Of a stretch of DNA of 64,000 bases, positions 10,204 through 21,057 are shown in pieces. Within the stretch, counting starts at the first letter, position 1; each line of letters opens with the position of its first letter. The translations under genes and the position numbers were made by a program. The notes under the pieces are model-generated. The model was not told the DNA's origin. It was given only the letters and a program-made list of their open reading frames with translations, and searched no databases. Origin of the DNA: Paeniglutamicibacter gangotriensis Lz1y (GTDB lineage: Bacteria; Actinomycetota; Actinomycetes; Actinomycetales; Micrococcaceae); assembly GCF_000348945.1 (NCBI RefSeq), contig NZ_AOCK01000009.1, forward strand, positions 124,001 to 188,000, read 5' to 3'.

Positions 10204-10276
10204 ATGCCCACTGAGGTTATCCACAATCTGGGTATCCCCCCTGTCGCGGGGCCCTCGATGCTGTGAGAGTGGATGG

Positions 10277-10900
10277 ATGGAGAACACCCAGCACTCCGAG
10301 AACCTGAGCGACGCGAAACCGGCGGCACTGATTGTCTTGCAGGTCGGCGACCCCTTCACGCGCAATGAGCTGGCGGCCATGCGGCTGCGCGGCTCGGTAC
10401 GCGAGGTGCTGCCCGGCGCCTATGTCCCCGCGGGGCAGCCAGATGCACCCTGGATCCGCGCGCATGTGGCAGCGGCGGTGGCAGGCGAGCAGTATGTGCC
10501 AGGCCGGGCCCTGTGCAAAGGCACCGCGGCCTGGATCTACGGGTGCGCCCCGATGCCGACGAAACTGGACATCGTGCTGCCTCGCTACCACCGGCCCTGT
10601 GCCCCGCGTGCCGGGATGGTGCTACGGCTCAGTGAGGGTGTCATCGACGACGAGCAGATCTGTACCGTCGGCGGAATCGCTGTCACTGCCCCGCTGCGCA
10701 CCGCCATGGACATCGCCTTCAACCTCGAGATCATCGACTCGATGCCGGTGCTTGCAGCCATCAATGCCACGGGGAGGCTGCGCTGCAACTATACCCAGAT
10801 GTTCGAATCGATCACCGGCCAGGTACGTCGGCCCGGACGTCGCCGGGCCTTGATGGCCCTGAGTCGCTTGATGGAAACACGGCTGCCCGCAGCGGCCTGA
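10277..10900 (+). CDS. AbiEi-antitoxin-like protein of unknown function
   Basis: The product is 207 residues from the ATG at 10277. The N-terminal part (FTRNELAAMRLRGSVREVLPGAYVPAG) resembles the winged-helix opening of AbiEi-type proteins. It is followed by a nuclease-fold-like segment with ALCKGTAAWIYGCAPMPTKLDIVLP and VTAPLRTAMDIAFNLE, as in many actinobacterial 'type IV toxin-antitoxin AbiEi' annotations. No AbiEii nucleotidyltransferase toxin lies beside it, so an antitoxin role is doubtful. It stands alone between the DUF349 terminator and convergent rel. The family assignment is by pattern memory only. Confidence 0.6.
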   Translation: MENTQHSENLSDAKPAALIVLQVGDPFTRNELAAMRLRGSVREVLPGAYVPAGQPDAPWIRAHVAAAVAGEQYVPGRALCKGTAAWIYGCAPMPTKLDIVLPRYHRPCAPRAGMVLRLSEGVIDDEQICTVGGIAVTAPLRTAMDIAFNLEIIDSMPVLAAINATGRLRCNYTQMFESITGQVRRPGRRRALMALSRLMETRLPAAA

Positions 10901-10943
10901 ACCAGGCCTGCCACGGGCAGCTACATACGCTCCACTACCGGCC

Positions 10944-13235
10944 TCAACTACGCCGGGAGCCCCCGGAGGTCCGGTACACGTCGTAGACCCCGTCGATCCG
11001 GCGGACAGCGTTCAGCACGTGGTTCAAATACTTCGGGTCCCCCATCTCGAAGGCGAAGCGGGAGAAGGCGACCCGGTCCCTGGAGGTGGAGACGCTGGCG
11101 GCCAGAATGTTCACGTGGTTCTCCGAAAGCACCCGGGTCACATCCGAGAGCAGGGACTTGCGATCCAGCGCCTCGACCAGGATCTCCACCAGGAAGACAC
11201 TGGACTTGGTCGGTGCCCACTGCACCTCCACCAGCCGGTCGGGCTGGTTTTCGAGTTCCTTGAGGTTCACGCAGTCGGTGCGGTGCACCGAGACCCCCGA
11301 GCCCCGGGTGACAAACCCGCAGATCGGATCCGGCGGCACCGGGGTGCAGCAGCGGGCCAGCTTGGCCAGCACCTCCCCCGCGCCCGGGACGATGACCCCG
11401 GCGTCGGACTCGGTGGCCTTGGCCGCGGTGGCGAAGATCGGAGTCTCCTCCAACACCTCGGCGACCGAACCGTTTTCCCCGCCGACCAGGGCGGTGAGGT
11501 GCTCGATGACGTTTTGCGCGCTGGTGTGTCCGTCGCCGACCGCCGCGTAGAGCGCGGAGATGTCGTGGTGGCGCAGTTCCTGGGCGACGGCCGAGAGCAC
11601 ATCGTGGGTCATCAGCTTCTGCAACGGCAAGTTGTTCTTGCGCAGCGCCTTGGTCAGCTGCTCCTTGCCCTTTTCGATCGCCTCTTCGCGGCGTTCCTTG
11701 GTGAACCACTGGCGGATCTTGTTCCGCGCTCGGGCGGACTTCACAAAGCCCTGCCAGTCCTGCGAGGGTCCGGCGTTCTCGGCCTTGGAGGTGAAGACCT
11801 CCACCATGTCCCCGTGGTGCAGCTCGGAGTTCAGCGGGACCAATTTGCCGTTGACCCGCGCCCCGATGGTGCGGTGTCCGACGTCGGTGTGCACCGAATA
11901 GGCGAAGTCCACCGGGGTGGCGCCCACCGGCAGCGAGATGATCTGCCCCTTGGGGGTGAAGACGAAGACCTCTGCGGTGTTGATCTCGTAGCGCAGCGAG
12001 TCCAGGAATTCGTTGGAGTCGCTGGTCTCTTTCTGCCAGTCCATGAGGCTGCGCAGCCAGTCCATGTCCTGTTCTTCGACGCTCCGGTTCCCGGATCCGG
12101 CGCCGTGCTTGTACTTGAAGTGCGCCGCCACCCCGTATTCTGCGCGCTGATGCATGTCGTTGGTGCGGATCTGGATCTCCACCGGCTTGCCGGCGGGCCC
12201 GATCACGGTGGTGTGCAGCGACTGGTACAAGTTGAACTTGGGCAGCGCAATGTAGTCCTTGAATCGACCCGGCAGCGGGGTCCAGCGCGCATGCATCAGC
12301 CCCAGCACCGCGTAACAGTCCTTGACGGTGTCCACCAGCACGCGCACGCCCATCAGGTCGTGGATGTCGTCGAAGTCCTTGCCGCGCACGATCATCTTTT
12401 GGTAGATCGAGTAGTAGTGCTTGGGGCGGCCGCTGATGGTGGCCTTGAGCCGCGCAGCGGTGATGTCCTCGGCGATGGCCCCGCGCACCGTGGTCAGGTA
12501 CTTTTCGCGTTCCGGGGTCCGTTCCCCGACCATCCGCACGATTTCCTCGTACACCTTGGGGTGCAGGGCGGCGAAGGAAAGGTCCTCGAGTTCCCACTTG
12601 ACGGTGTTCATGCCCAGCCGGTGGGCCAGCGGAGCGAAGATCTCCAGGGTTTCGCGGGCCTTCTTGGCACTGGATTCCGGGGAGACATAGCGCCAGGTGC
12701 GGGCGTTGTGCAGGCGGTCGGCGAGCTTGATCAGCAGCACCCTGATGTCCTTGGACATCGCGATGACCATCTTGCGCACCGTTTCGGCCTGCGCCGCATC
12801 CCCGAATTGGACCTTGTCCAACTTGGTGACCCCGTCGACGAGCTTGGCGATCTCCTCGCCAAACTCGCGGGTCAACTGCTCCAGAGAGTATTCGGTGTCC
12901 TCGACGGTGTCGTGCAGCAGCGCTGCGGCCAGGATGGACCCGGTCATACCCATCTCGGCCAGGATGGTGGCCACTGCCACCGGGTGGGTGATGTACGGAT
13001 CCCCGCTCTTGCGCTTCTGGCCCTCGTGGTGGTGCTCGGCCACGGTGTAGGCGCGCGAGAGCAAATCGAGGTCGGCCCGCGGGTTCTGCGCACGTACCGT
13101 GCGCAGCAACGGCTCAAGGGTCGGCGGGGTGGCGGTGGAACCGCGCCCGGTCAGCCTGACCAGCCGGGAAATCGTTGAACGTCGGGGTGCGGGATTCGGG
13201 GACCCTGGCATCATGACACCATGGTTCTCGGCCAT
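10944..13235 (-). CDS. rel: Bifunctional (p)ppGpp synthetase/hydrolase Rel
   Basis: The 763-residue long RelA/SpoT homologue makes and degrades the stringent-response alarmone. The HD hydrolase domain has THPVAVA and LLHDTVEDT (HD at 108-109) and KLADRLHN (170-177). The synthetase domain has [13 protein letters not shown] and [13 protein letters not shown]; the RFKD at 324-327 is the charge class seen in bifunctional Rel rather than in E. coli RelA. TGS ([31 protein letters not shown]), helical, CCTPVPPD zinc-finger/RIS and ACT domains follow. The ATG at 13235 has a near-perfect AAGGAGG. Hydrolase and synthetase sites both appear intact. Confidence 0.97.
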   Translation of the reverse strand: MAENHGVMMPGSPNPAPRRSTISRLVRLTGRGSTATPPTLEPLLRTVRAQNPRADLDLLSRAYTVAEHHHEGQKRKSGDPYITHPVAVATILAEMGMTGSILAAALLHDTVEDTEYSLEQLTREFGEEIAKLVDGVTKLDKVQFGDAAQAETVRKMVIAMSKDIRVLLIKLADRLHNARTWRYVSPESSAKKARETLEIFAPLAHRLGMNTVKWELEDLSFAALHPKVYEEIVRMVGERTPEREKYLTTVRGAIAEDITAARLKATISGRPKHYYSIYQKMIVRGKDFDDIHDLMGVRVLVDTVKDCYAVLGLMHARWTPLPGRFKDYIALPKFNLYQSLHTTVIGPAGKPVEIQIRTNDMHQRAEYGVAAHFKYKHGAGSGNRSVEEQDMDWLRSLMDWQKETSDSNEFLDSLRYEINTAEVFVFTPKGQIISLPVGATPVDFAYSVHTDVGHRTIGARVNGKLVPLNSELHHGDMVEVFTSKAENAGPSQDWQGFVKSARARNKIRQWFTKERREEAIEKGKEQLTKALRKNNLPLQKLMTHDVLSAVAQELRHHDISALYAAVGDGHTSAQNVIEHLTALVGGENGSVAEVLEETPIFATAAKATESDAGVIVPGAGEVLAKLARCCTPVPPDPICGFVTRGSGVSVHRTDCVNLKELENQPDRLVEVQWAPTKSSVFLVEILVEALDRKSLLSDVTRVLSENHVNILAASVSTSRDRVAFSRFAFEMGDPKYLNHVLNAVRRIDGVYDVYRTSGGSRRS

Positions 13236-13399
13236 CGGGGTGCCTCCTTTTCGATCGGGGTCCGTCGCCTTGGCGCTGGCACGGCAAAAATCGTCGCTGG
13301 TGGATTCGCTCCAACCCCCAGTGCCTCACGGGCCTTGCGGGCCGAAGACCGATTCCAACTTCCTTCTTGCTAGGTTATAGCACTTCGGGGCCCATGACG

Positions 13400-13440
13400 G
13401 ACGGCGGGGGCCCGGAGCAGTGCTCCAGACCCCCGCCGTC
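13400..13440 (-). terminator. Probable stem-loop terminator downstream of secF
   Basis: Arms of 11 bp (13400-13410 and 13430-13440, GACGGCGGGGG and its complement) lie 35 bp after the secF stop on the minus strand. An inner GGAGCA/TGCTCC pairing lies in the loop. There is no T run, so confidence is moderate. Confidence 0.6.
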
Positions 13441-13474
13441 GAGTCAACCGGGAAACCCGGCGAGAGCTCGGTGA

Positions 13475-14458
13475 CTACGCGTGAGCCAACCGGTGCTCAT
13501 CGATCTTCTTGTTGTGACGCATGATTTCCGGCTCCCCGTCGCGCAGCCACGAGTACAGCGGAGCCTGCACAAACAGCGTCGACAGCGCCGAGACGATGAT
13601 GCCGATGAACAGCGCCAGCGACAGGTCCTTCAGCGTACCGGCTCCCAGCAGGTAGGAACCGATGAACAGGATCGAGGCCACCGGCAGCACGGCAACCACC
13701 GAGGTGTTGATCGAACGCACCAGGGTCTGGTTGACGCCCAGGTTCACCAGTTCCTCGAAGTTGCGTTTAACCTGCCCCTCGTACCCGGCGGTGTTCTCGC
13801 GGACCTTGTCGAAGACCACCACCGTGTCATATAGCGAGTAGCTCAGGATCGTGAGGAAACCGATGATCGCCGAAGGGGTGACTTCGAAGCCGGAGAGCGC
13901 ATAGATCCCGGCGGTGATCACCACCACCTGCAGCAGGCCGATGATCGCGGCGAGGGACATCTTCCAGGTGCGGAAGTACACGGCCATCAGCAGCGCCACC
14001 AACAGCACGAACACCACCAGGCCGATCAACGCCTGCTTGGAGATGTCAGCACCCCAGGTTGGGCCGACGAACGTCGAGGTCACTTCGGACTTGGTGACAC
14101 CGTAAGCCCCGGACAGGGCTTCGGCGACCTCAAGGGTCTGGTCGTCGGTGAGCTTATCGGTCTGCACACGCATGGTGTTCGGCGCAATGTTGGTCACCCG
14201 GGGTTGGTGGTCCGGAGCGATGGCCAGCACCGCTTCTTCCCCGATGGGCACCTCGGTGTGCTCGACCTGCGAAATGGTGAATTCGGAGCCACCACGGAAC
14301 TCGATGCCCAGGGTGAAGCCGCCCTTGACGACCGGAACCAGGATGGCCAGCAGCACCAGGACCGCCGAGATGGACAGCCAGAGTTTGCGCTTGCCCGTGA
14401 ACGGGTAGGACCGTTTGCCGGTGTAGAGCTCATTGCCCCATGTTGCGAGATTACCCAT
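13475..14458 (-). CDS. secF: Protein translocase subunit SecF
   Basis: The product is 327 residues from the ATG at 14458, which overlaps the secD stop by 8 bp, indicating translational coupling; longer in-frame extensions run back through secD. The first membrane helix is followed by the periplasmic/extracytoplasmic P4-like domain (LGIEFRGGSEFTI) and five more helices. The conserved helix-4 region (AIIGFLTILSYSLYDTVVVFDKVREN) carries the family's D..VVFD.VREN motif. SecDF uses the proton-motive force to complete protein export through SecYEG. It is in an operon-like order with secD and yajC. Confidence 0.95.
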   Translation of the reverse strand: MGNLATWGNELYTGKRSYPFTGKRKLWLSISAVLVLLAILVPVVKGGFTLGIEFRGGSEFTISQVEHTEVPIGEEAVLAIAPDHQPRVTNIAPNTMRVQTDKLTDDQTLEVAEALSGAYGVTKSEVTSTFVGPTWGADISKQALIGLVVFVLLVALLMAVYFRTWKMSLAAIIGLLQVVVITAGIYALSGFEVTPSAIIGFLTILSYSLYDTVVVFDKVRENTAGYEGQVKRNFEELVNLGVNQTLVRSINTSVVAVLPVASILFIGSYLLGAGTLKDLSLALFIGIIVSALSTLFVQAPLYSWLRDGEPEIMRHNKKIDEHRLAHA

Positions 14459-16184
14459 TTGTTGAATCCTTATCGGCGCTATCGTCCTGTGTGGTGGGCG
14501 CCGAAACACTGGTCGCGGCCTTGCGGCGTTCGGCGATGGTCTGCCGGCGAGTGGCCTCGGAAGCTGCCTTGGCGTTCTTCTTGCCGCGGGCGCCTTCTGC
14601 CTCGGGGCTGAAGCTGCGGACCTTGCCCGCACCGCGGTACAGCGGAACAACGCCGAGCAGCGAGGGATCCAGGCCCGAGAAGCGGTGTCCTTCACCGAAG
14701 AACTTGGTCTTGCCCAGCAGCTGCAGGATCGGGTGGGTGAGCAGGAAGACCACGATGATGTCAACCACGGCGGTCAGGCCCAGGGTGAAGGCGAAGCCGC
14801 GCACGTTGCCCACGGCAACGATGTAGAGCACCACAGCGGCCAGGATGTTCACGGCCTTGGAGGCCAGGATGGTGCGCTTGGCGCGCTTCCAACCGATCTC
14901 CACGGCGGAGGGCAGGGGGCGCCCATCACGTAGTTCGTCACGGATGCGTTCGAAGTAGACGATGAAGGAGTCGGCGATCAGGCCGATGGCGACAATCAGG
15001 CCCGCAACACCTGCCAGCGACAATCTGTAGTTCATTGACCAGCCCAACAGCACCAGCGCCAGGTAGGTCAGTACGCCCGAGACCAGCAGTGACACGATGG
15101 TCACCACGCCCAGCAGGCGGTACTGGAAGATGGAATAGATGGCAACCAGGATCAGGCCGATAATGCCGGCGATGAGACCGCTGCGCAGCTGGTCGGAGCC
15201 CAGGGTTGCGGAGATCTGCTGTTCGGACTGGATCTCGAAGCTGATCGGCAGCGCACCGAACTTCAGCTGGTCGGCCAGGGCCTTCGAGCTTTCTTCGGTG
15301 AAGTTGCCGGTAATCTGTGCTTTTCCATCGGGGATCACCGCGTTGGACCGCGGTGCGGAGATGACGGTTCCATCGAGCACGATCGCGAACTGGTTCTGCG
15401 CGCCTTCCAGCGCGGTGAGGCGCTGGGTGACTTCGGCGAACTTCTTGGTGCCGTCGGCGTTGAATTCCAGGTTCACTGCCCACTGGCCGGTGACTGCACC
15501 CTGCTGGCCGCGGGCCATGGAAAAGGATGAATCGGAAATGTCGGCGCCCGGGACCTCGACCGGACCCAGGATGTATTTCTGGCCCACATCCGGGTCGCAG
15601 GAGATCATCGGCTCGTCGGCCTCATGTTCTTCGTCCGAGCGCTGGCCGAGTTCGGTCGGGCAGTCAAACTTCTCGAACTTCTGGTACAGCGCCGCGTCGA
15701 CCCAGTTCACATCCGAGCCGTTTTCCGGCTTGGCGGTCGGCTTAGGCAGATCGGCCTTGGCCAGCCGCTGGTCCTCGGGAACCGCAGTGAAGGAACCTGC
15801 GAGGATCACCGCACGGAACTCCATATTGGCCGAGGCCTGGATCAGTTCACGGGTACGGGTATCGGGAATGCCGGGCATCGAGACCACGACGTTGCGCCCG
15901 GATTGGGTGGTGATCTCCGCTTCGGAGACGCCCGTACCATCCACACGCTGGCGGATGATTTCCACCGCCTGGTCCAGTTGTTCCTGCGTGGCGGCGTCAC
16001 CGCCTGCCACTCGTGGCGCGAGAATCATTTGCGTGCCACCCTCAAGGTCGAGGGCAAGCTTGGGGGCGAGTGCTGCCTTCCCGCTGAGCACGCCGGTAAT
16101 CAAGATGGCTGCCGAGATAAGGAAGATAACGCCGAGCCAGAGCAGGGATTTTCGCGCCTGCTTGATCGGACCAGTAGATGACAT
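14451..16184 (-). CDS. secD: Protein translocase subunit SecD
   Basis: The 577-residue protein has a first membrane helix (~12-34), then LALDLEGGTQMIL (the family D1 motif) and a large extracytoplasmic domain with the P1 region (QAVEIIRQRVDGTGVSEAEI). A set of membrane helices follows, containing GLIVAIGLIADSFIVYFERI, the conserved 'G..ADS.V...ERI' segment. A basic Lys/Arg/Ala-rich tail ends the protein. The stop overlaps the secF start. yajC lies 236 bp upstream on the same strand. Confidence 0.95.
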   Translation of the reverse strand: MSSTGPIKQARKSLLWLGVIFLISAAILITGVLSGKAALAPKLALDLEGGTQMILAPRVAGGDAATQEQLDQAVEIIRQRVDGTGVSEAEITTQSGRNVVVSMPGIPDTRTRELIQASANMEFRAVILAGSFTAVPEDQRLAKADLPKPTAKPENGSDVNWVDAALYQKFEKFDCPTELGQRSDEEHEADEPMISCDPDVGQKYILGPVEVPGADISDSSFSMARGQQGAVTGQWAVNLEFNADGTKKFAEVTQRLTALEGAQNQFAIVLDGTVISAPRSNAVIPDGKAQITGNFTEESSKALADQLKFGALPISFEIQSEQQISATLGSDQLRSGLIAGIIGLILVAIYSIFQYRLLGVVTIVSLLVSGVLTYLALVLLGWSMNYRLSLAGVAGLIVAIGLIADSFIVYFERIRDELRDGRPLPSAVEIGWKRAKRTILASKAVNILAAVVLYIVAVGNVRGFAFTLGLTAVVDIIVVFLLTHPILQLLGKTKFFGEGHRFSGLDPSLLGVVPLYRGAGKVRSFSPEAEGARGKKNAKAASEATRRQTIAERRKAATSVSAPTTQDDSADKDSTNG

Positions 16185-16420
16185 CGTGAGGCTTTCTGAT
16201 TGTTCGGCGCCCCTGCGGCGGGGGTCGAAGATTCCGCGGAAAACCCGGAGTTAGGCTCCCCTTTTCGACGCACCCGCAAGGGTGTGGGTCAGGGGTTCCG
16301 CTCCGGGCCGCATGGTGAAGGTCGTTCGAAGGACGGATCGCTCACCCGAGTCCCTACGGGGACACGGTAATCCGCCCGACGTTCACTCCTGGGTTGAGCT
16401 GCCCGAGGGCACCGAAAGGA

Positions 16421-16873
16421 TCAGGCCTTGGGGCCGTTGCCCTCGTTGTTCAGGCGGCGCAGGGTCTCTTCGGGGGTTTCGTTCTCGGAGCCGGCGGCCT
16501 CATCGGCGCTTGCGGCCGAGGTCAGCGACGACGCGTCGTCGGGGATTTCCACCGACGGGGCTTCCTCGGCGGCGACTACCTTGGCGACGACCTGCGAGTG
16601 GACCGTGACGAAGCTGCCCGGGGCAACCTCCAGGACGATCTTGTTTTCATCGGTGTCGATGCTGTGGACGGTGCCAAAGAGACCGAACTGGGTCATTACT
16701 TCGGCGCCGACGGCAAGGTTGGAGCGCAGCTGCTCCTGTGCCTTGGCGGCCTTCTTGCGGCCACGCATCATCATGAAGATCAGCAGGCCGAAGGCGGCAA
16801 GCATGATCAGCATCGTCGGGTCGAAAGCGGCTTTTCCGCCTTCAGCGGCTTGGGCCAAAACGTTTTCGGTCAC
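16421..16873 (-). CDS. yajC: Preprotein translocase subunit YajC
   Basis: The 150-residue protein has one N-terminal membrane helix (~20-36: MLIMLAAFGLLIFMMMRGRK), then the YajC core, where NLAVGAEVMTQFGLFGTVHSI corresponds to the family 'G..V.T.GG..G.V'. The Glu/Ala/Ser-rich C-terminal extension is longer than in E. coli (~110 aa) but common in actinobacteria. YajC associates with SecDF. It is first in the yajC-secD-secF group. Confidence 0.93.
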   Translation of the reverse strand: MTENVLAQAAEGGKAAFDPTMLIMLAAFGLLIFMMMRGRKKAAKAQEQLRSNLAVGAEVMTQFGLFGTVHSIDTDENKIVLEVAPGSFVTVHSQVVAKVVAAEEAPSVEIPDDASSLTSAASADEAAGSENETPEETLRRLNNEGNGPKA

Positions 16874-17050
16874 GTGGGGATACCTGTTCCTAAGTCATTG
16901 TCAGCGGCGCACGGATAGTACTCGGGTGCACCGGTGGGCCATCCCATACTATAGGGAGTTTCGGCACAATCCCCGACCTTCGGGCCGATGTGGCCTGCCA
17001 ATGTCCTAGGAATCCGGCGCGGTGCGCCGAATCGTTGTTCGCTGCGGGCG

Positions 17051-18109
17051 CTAATCGTCGCTTTCGCTGTCGAGCTCGATGCCGCCCTGCCCGGCGAAGA
17101 TCGCGTCGGCCGGCATGCTCAAGCCCAAGTGGGCCCAGGCCGCGGCGGTGGCAATGCGGCCGCGCGGGGTGCGACCCAGCAGGCCCTCGCGAACCAAGAA
17201 CGGCTCGGCGACGGTTTCCACGGTCTCGGTTTCCTCACCCACGGCGATGGCTAGGGTGGAGAGGCCCACCGGTCCCCCACCGAACTTGCTGCACAAGGCG
17301 AAGAGCACAGCACGGTCCAGGCGGTCCAGACCCCGCTCATCGACCTCATACATATCAAGGGCGGCACAGGCGGCTCGTTCGTCGATGGTTTCCTGCCGGT
17401 TCACCAGCGCCCAGTCGCGCACGCGACGCAGCAGCCGGTTGGCGATACGTGGGGTGCCTCGCGAGCGGGAAGCGATCTGGGAAAAGGCGGCGGAGTTGAC
17501 CGAGAGCGAGAGCATCATCGCCGAACGGCGCAAGACCAGTTCGAGTTCCGCCACCGAGTAGAACTCCAGGTGCCCGGTGAACCCGAACCTGTCGCGCAAC
17601 GGTCCGGGCAGCAGGCCGGCGCGGGTGGTGGCCCCGACCAAGGTAAAGGGCGGGATCTCCAGCGGGATGGCGGTGGCTCCCGCACCCTTGCCCACGATGA
17701 TGTCGACCCGGAAGTCTTCCATGGCCATGTACAGCATTTCTTCGGCCGGGCGGCTCATCCGGTGGATCTCATCCAGGAAGAGCACTTCACCTTCGGAAAG
17801 TGAGGAGAGGATCGCGGCCAGATCCCCGGCGTGTTGGATGGCCGGTCCGGAGCTGATGCGCAGCGGCGCATTCATTTCCGCGGCAATGATCATCGACAGC
17901 GTGGTCTTGCCCAGGCCCGGCGGACCCGAGAGCAGCACGTGGTCCGCGGTGCGTTCACGGATCTTGGAGGCTTCCAGAACCAAGGAGAGCTGTTGGCGTA
18001 CGCGCGCTTGCCCCACGAAGTCGTCAAGGTTTTTCGGTCGCAGCGCCGCTTCGAGGACCCGCTCCTCGGGCTCGGAGCCGGAGTCGGTCAGTGCACCTGT
18101 TTCGGACAT
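17051..18109 (-). CDS. ruvB: Holliday junction branch-migration helicase RuvB
   Basis: The 352-residue AAA+ motor drives branch migration with RuvA. Walker A is GPPGLGKTT, Walker [10 protein letters not shown], sensor 1 LVGATTRAG; the arginine-finger/sensor 2 region is [16 protein letters not shown]. The C-terminal winged helix ends with [10 protein letters not shown]. It starts 9 bp after the ruvA stop with AGGAG upstream, so the two are co-translated. The short Glu/Asp-rich tail is normal for the group. Confidence 0.97.
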   Translation of the reverse strand: MSETGALTDSGSEPEERVLEAALRPKNLDDFVGQARVRQQLSLVLEASKIRERTADHVLLSGPPGLGKTTLSMIIAAEMNAPLRISSGPAIQHAGDLAAILSSLSEGEVLFLDEIHRMSRPAEEMLYMAMEDFRVDIIVGKGAGATAIPLEIPPFTLVGATTRAGLLPGPLRDRFGFTGHLEFYSVAELELVLRRSAMMLSLSVNSAAFSQIASRSRGTPRIANRLLRRVRDWALVNRQETIDERAACAALDMYEVDERGLDRLDRAVLFALCSKFGGGPVGLSTLAIAVGEETETVETVAEPFLVREGLLGRTPRGRIATAAAWAHLGLSMPADAIFAGQGGIELDSESDD

Positions 18110-18118
18110 CTGCTACTC

Positions 18119-18739
18119 CTAGTTTCCCGGCCGGTTGCCGCGTCCCAGGGAGCGCAGCACCGCCCGCAGGATCTCCGGGACGCTGCCGGTGGCAACGATC
18201 TCCGGTTCGTTTTTGGCCAGGGCATCCAGTGCCTTGGTGGCATCGCGCTCGATCCAGCCCAGCCCGGTGAGGGCCTCGAGGACCTGCGGCTCCCAGGCCG
18301 GAGCGCTCGCGGTGGCGCCGGAGCCCACCGGAGCCCCGGTGGGGGCGAGCTTTCCGCTGAGCTCCAGCACAATGCGCTGGGCGCCCTTGGGTCCGATGCC
18401 CGAAACTTTGGTGAAGGCCTTGGTGTCCTTTGTGGTGGCGGCGATGCGCACTTCTTCCGGGGTGTGAACCGAGAGGATGGCCAGGCCGGTGCGCGGGCCG
18501 ATACCCGAAACCCCGGTGAGGATCTCGAAGACCTCACGTTCCTCCCCGGAGGCGAAGCCAAAGAGCGTCATGGCATCCTCGCGGACCACCATGGAGGTAT
18601 GGACGAGGGCTTCGCGGCCCACCTGCAAGGTGGCCAGTGTCTGCGGAGTTGCCTGGATCAGCATGCCGAAGCCGCCGACCTCGATGATGGCGGAATTCAG
18701 GTTGACCTGTTGGGGTGTTCCGCGCAGCGTGGCGATCAT
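18119..18739 (-). CDS. ruvA: Holliday junction DNA-binding protein RuvA
   Basis: The product is 206 residues from the ATG at 18739 behind CGGAGGA; an 18-residue upstream extension is not homologous. The N-terminal OB domain begins MIATLRGTPQQVNLNSAIIEV. Two helix-hairpin-helix segments follow (LTGVSGIGPRTGLAIL and VSGIGPKGAQRIVLEL), and a Pro/Ala/Gly linker leads to the C-terminal RuvB-binding three-helix domain. RuvA tetramers hold the four-way junction. ruvC lies 137 bp upstream and ruvB 9 bp downstream. Confidence 0.95.
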   Translation of the reverse strand: MIATLRGTPQQVNLNSAIIEVGGFGMLIQATPQTLATLQVGREALVHTSMVVREDAMTLFGFASGEEREVFEILTGVSGIGPRTGLAILSVHTPEEVRIAATTKDTKAFTKVSGIGPKGAQRIVLELSGKLAPTGAPVGSGATASAPAWEPQVLEALTGLGWIERDATKALDALAKNEPEIVATGSVPEILRAVLRSLGRGNRPGN

Positions 18740-18876
18740 CTGGGGGTTTCCTCCGGGGTGACGGGCCGCGCACAAGGTTCTTCGAACACGCAAGCCATAC
18801 GAATATATCTACGAACAGCTTACAGCTTCCACGGCCACCTTCCGCAGATGGGACCGCGGCGGCCCGGCCCGCGCAG

Positions 18877-19485
18877 CTACCGCGCTTTGACCGAGCGCGC
18901 CTTGGCCTCGGCGGCAATCCAGGCCCGCTGGGCCGGGGTCAATCCCGAGGATCCGCCGGCCGGGCGCGGTGCCGAGGCCGAGGCCGCAGCACCCGCGGCA
19001 CCGAAAGCCGCCCCACGCCACCCGTGGGTGATCGCCAGGGCAGCGGCGTCGGCCGCATCGGCAGGTTGCGGCGGGGCATCCAACCTCAGGATCTTGGCAA
19101 CCATCTTGCCCACCGACTGTTTGTCGGCGCGGCCCGATCCGGTCACCGCCGCCTTGACCTCGGTCGGGGTATGCAGCGCGACAGGAATATTGCGTCGGGC
19201 AGCCGAAACAATCACCACGCCGGAGGCCTGGGCTGTGCCCATCACGGTGCTGACGTTCAATTGGCTGAACACCCGTTCCAGTGCCACGACATCGGGTTTG
19301 TACTCATCGAGCCACGCATCGATGCCATCGGCGATGGCCAGCAGTCGCTGATCCAACGGGGTTCCTGCCGGGGTGCCCACCACCGTGACATCGATAAGCG
19401 TGGCGCGGCGGTTGGGTTCGACGTCGACCACGGCCAGGCCGCAACGGGTCAGTCCGGGGTCGACGCCGACCACTCGCAGGGACAT
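18877..19485 (-). CDS. ruvC: Crossover junction endodeoxyribonuclease RuvC
   Basis: The product is 202 residues from the ATG at 19485, seven bases after the yebC stop. RNase H-fold resolvase motifs are present: the first catalytic Asp in [16 protein letters not shown], the Glu in DVVALERVF, and the C-terminal acidic pair in [16 protein letters not shown]. RuvC cuts Holliday junctions with RuvAB. The C-terminal ~40 residues (Ala/Gly/Pro then Arg-rich) extend beyond E. coli RuvC. Confidence 0.95.
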   Translation of the reverse strand: MSLRVVGVDPGLTRCGLAVVDVEPNRRATLIDVTVVGTPAGTPLDQRLLAIADGIDAWLDEYKPDVVALERVFSQLNVSTVMGTAQASGVVIVSAARRNIPVALHTPTEVKAAVTGSGRADKQSVGKMVAKILRLDAPPQPADAADAAALAITHGWRGAAFGAAGAAASASAPRPAGGSSGLTPAQRAWIAAEAKARSVKAR

Positions 19486-19492
19486 ATAGGGA

Positions 19493-20248
19493 CTAGTCCT
19501 CTTCGAGTTCTGCCATGACCTCGGCGGTGATGTCCGCGTTGGAGTAGACGTTCTGCACGTCATCAAGCTCTTCAAGGGCGTCGGCAAGCTTCAGGAACTT
19601 GCGCGCCGAGTCCGCGTCGAGCTGGACCTGCATCGAGGGGACGAATTCAACTTCGTCGGTTTCGTATTCGATGCCTGCTTCTTCGAGAGCCGTGACTACC
19701 GCACGCAGGTCTGCGGGATCGGAAAGGATCTCGAAGTGCTCCCCTGATTCCTTGACTTCGTCTGCCCCGGCATCAAGCACGGCCATGAGCAGGTCATCTT
19801 CGGTCAGGTCATTCTTCGGCAGACCGACGACCCCCTGGCGGGAGAAGAGGTAGGCCACCGACCCGGGGTCAGCGACGGTGCCGCCATTGCGGGTGATCCC
19901 CAGGCGGACCTCGGAGGCCGCACGGTTCTTGTTGTCGGTCAGGCACTCAATGAGCAGCGCCGAACCCTGCGGGCCGCGGGCCTCGTAGATGATCTCGGTG
20001 TAGTCGATGACCTCGCCGGTCAGACCAGCGCCACGCTTCACGGCACGGTCGATGTTGTCGTTGGGAACCGAGGTTTTCTTGGCCTTGGCGACGGCGACTT
20101 CCAGACCCGGGTTTCCGGCCATATCTGCACCGCCGGCGCGCGCTGCTACCTCGATGTTCTTGATCAGCTTGGCGAACGCCTTGGCGCGCCTGCTGTCGAG
20201 GATTGCCTTCTTGTGTTTGGTGGTTGCCCATTTGGAGTGGCCGGCCAT
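19493..20248 (-). CDS. yebC: YebC/PmpR family protein
   Basis: The 251-residue protein begins [20 protein letters not shown], the invariant start of YebC/TACO1 proteins, and contains [20 protein letters not shown] and the [19 protein letters not shown] segment. The family was described as DNA-binding regulators, and more recent work links it to ribosome stalling at poly-Pro; which role applies here is not visible. The start lies two bases after the pdxT stop, with an AGAGGAG inside pdxT, and ruvC follows at 7 bp, so it is embedded in the pdxT-ruvCAB operon. Confidence 0.95.
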   Translation of the reverse strand: MAGHSKWATTKHKKAILDSRRAKAFAKLIKNIEVAARAGGADMAGNPGLEVAVAKAKKTSVPNDNIDRAVKRGAGLTGEVIDYTEIIYEARGPQGSALLIECLTDNKNRAASEVRLGITRNGGTVADPGSVAYLFSRQGVVGLPKNDLTEDDLLMAVLDAGADEVKESGEHFEILSDPADLRAVVTALEEAGIEYETDEVEFVPSMQVQLDADSARKFLKLADALEELDDVQNVYSNADITAEVMAELEED

Positions 20249-20250
20249 GC

Positions 20251-20919
20251 TTACGCGTCTCCTCTGATCATGTGAATAAAAAGTTCGTGGATCCGGCGCT
20301 CCCCCGCCACCTCAGGGTGGAAGGAAGTCGCCAACAATTTTCCAGAACGTACTGCAACAATTCTAGCCGTCCTTGTCCCGTCCACGCCTTTTGGCGTGTT
20401 CTCGGCGGGTATTGATGCCAATACCTCCACGGTATCGCCGACGCTTTGAACCCAGGGAGCGCGGATGAATGCAGCACGTACCGGGGGTTGTGCACCGCCC
20501 GGAGTGCTCCCTGCAAGCCCATCGAGCCCCTTGATCTCAAGGTCAACTTCGAAGGAGTCGACTTGCCGGCCGAAGGCGTTGCGTTTGACCACCATGTCGA
20601 TTCCCCCGAAACTTTGCTGGGGTTCACCCCGCAGGTTCATCGTAGGATCGGCAATCGTGTCGGCCAACAAGATCATGCCGGCGCACGATCCGTAGACAGG
20701 GAAACCGTCGGCGATCTTGGCTTTGAGCACCGCGGCCAGACCGTACAGGCGCGAGAGCTTGTCGATCACCGTTGATTCACCGCCGGGCAGCACCAACCCA
20801 TCGAGACCCGACAACTCATCCGGGGACTTCACCGGCAATGCCGCCACGCCAAGCGATTCCAAGGCCTCGAGGTGTTCGCGCACATCACCTTGCAGGCCAA
20901 GGACTCCAATTCTTAGCAC
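20251..20919 (-). CDS. pdxT: Pyridoxal 5'-phosphate synthase glutaminase subunit PdxT
   Basis: The product is 222 residues from the GTG at 20919 ([13 protein letters not shown], matching the family start); a GTG at 20970 adds 17 non-homologous residues. PdxT supplies ammonia from glutamine to PdxS. The nucleophile Cys is in [12 protein letters not shown], the oxyanion strand is LVLPGGEST, and the catalytic His/Glu are in SFHPEVAGE. The segment after [12 protein letters not shown] is longer than in Bacillus PdxT. Its partner pdxS lies 4.5 kb upstream rather than adjacent. Confidence 0.93.
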   Translation of the reverse strand: MLRIGVLGLQGDVREHLEALESLGVAALPVKSPDELSGLDGLVLPGGESTVIDKLSRLYGLAAVLKAKIADGFPVYGSCAGMILLADTIADPTMNLRGEPQQSFGGIDMVVKRNAFGRQVDSFEVDLEIKGLDGLAGSTPGGAQPPVRAAFIRAPWVQSVGDTVEVLASIPAENTPKGVDGTRTARIVAVRSGKLLATSFHPEVAGERRIHELFIHMIRGDA

Positions 20920-21057
20920 CAGGGGCCAATCGCTTTCTCGTAGTGCGCGGGTGGGGTAGGTGCCGCGCACCGCGATGAAGTACGTGGACAGCTCAGAATA
21001 AACCCGTCGACCCCCGGCTCGATATTTTTATGACGACACGACGGGCCGCGCCGAGTC

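Noticed and set aside
11019-13178. 719-codon plus-strand frame over rel
   Set aside because: Antisense to a complete Rel protein; only a composition effect.
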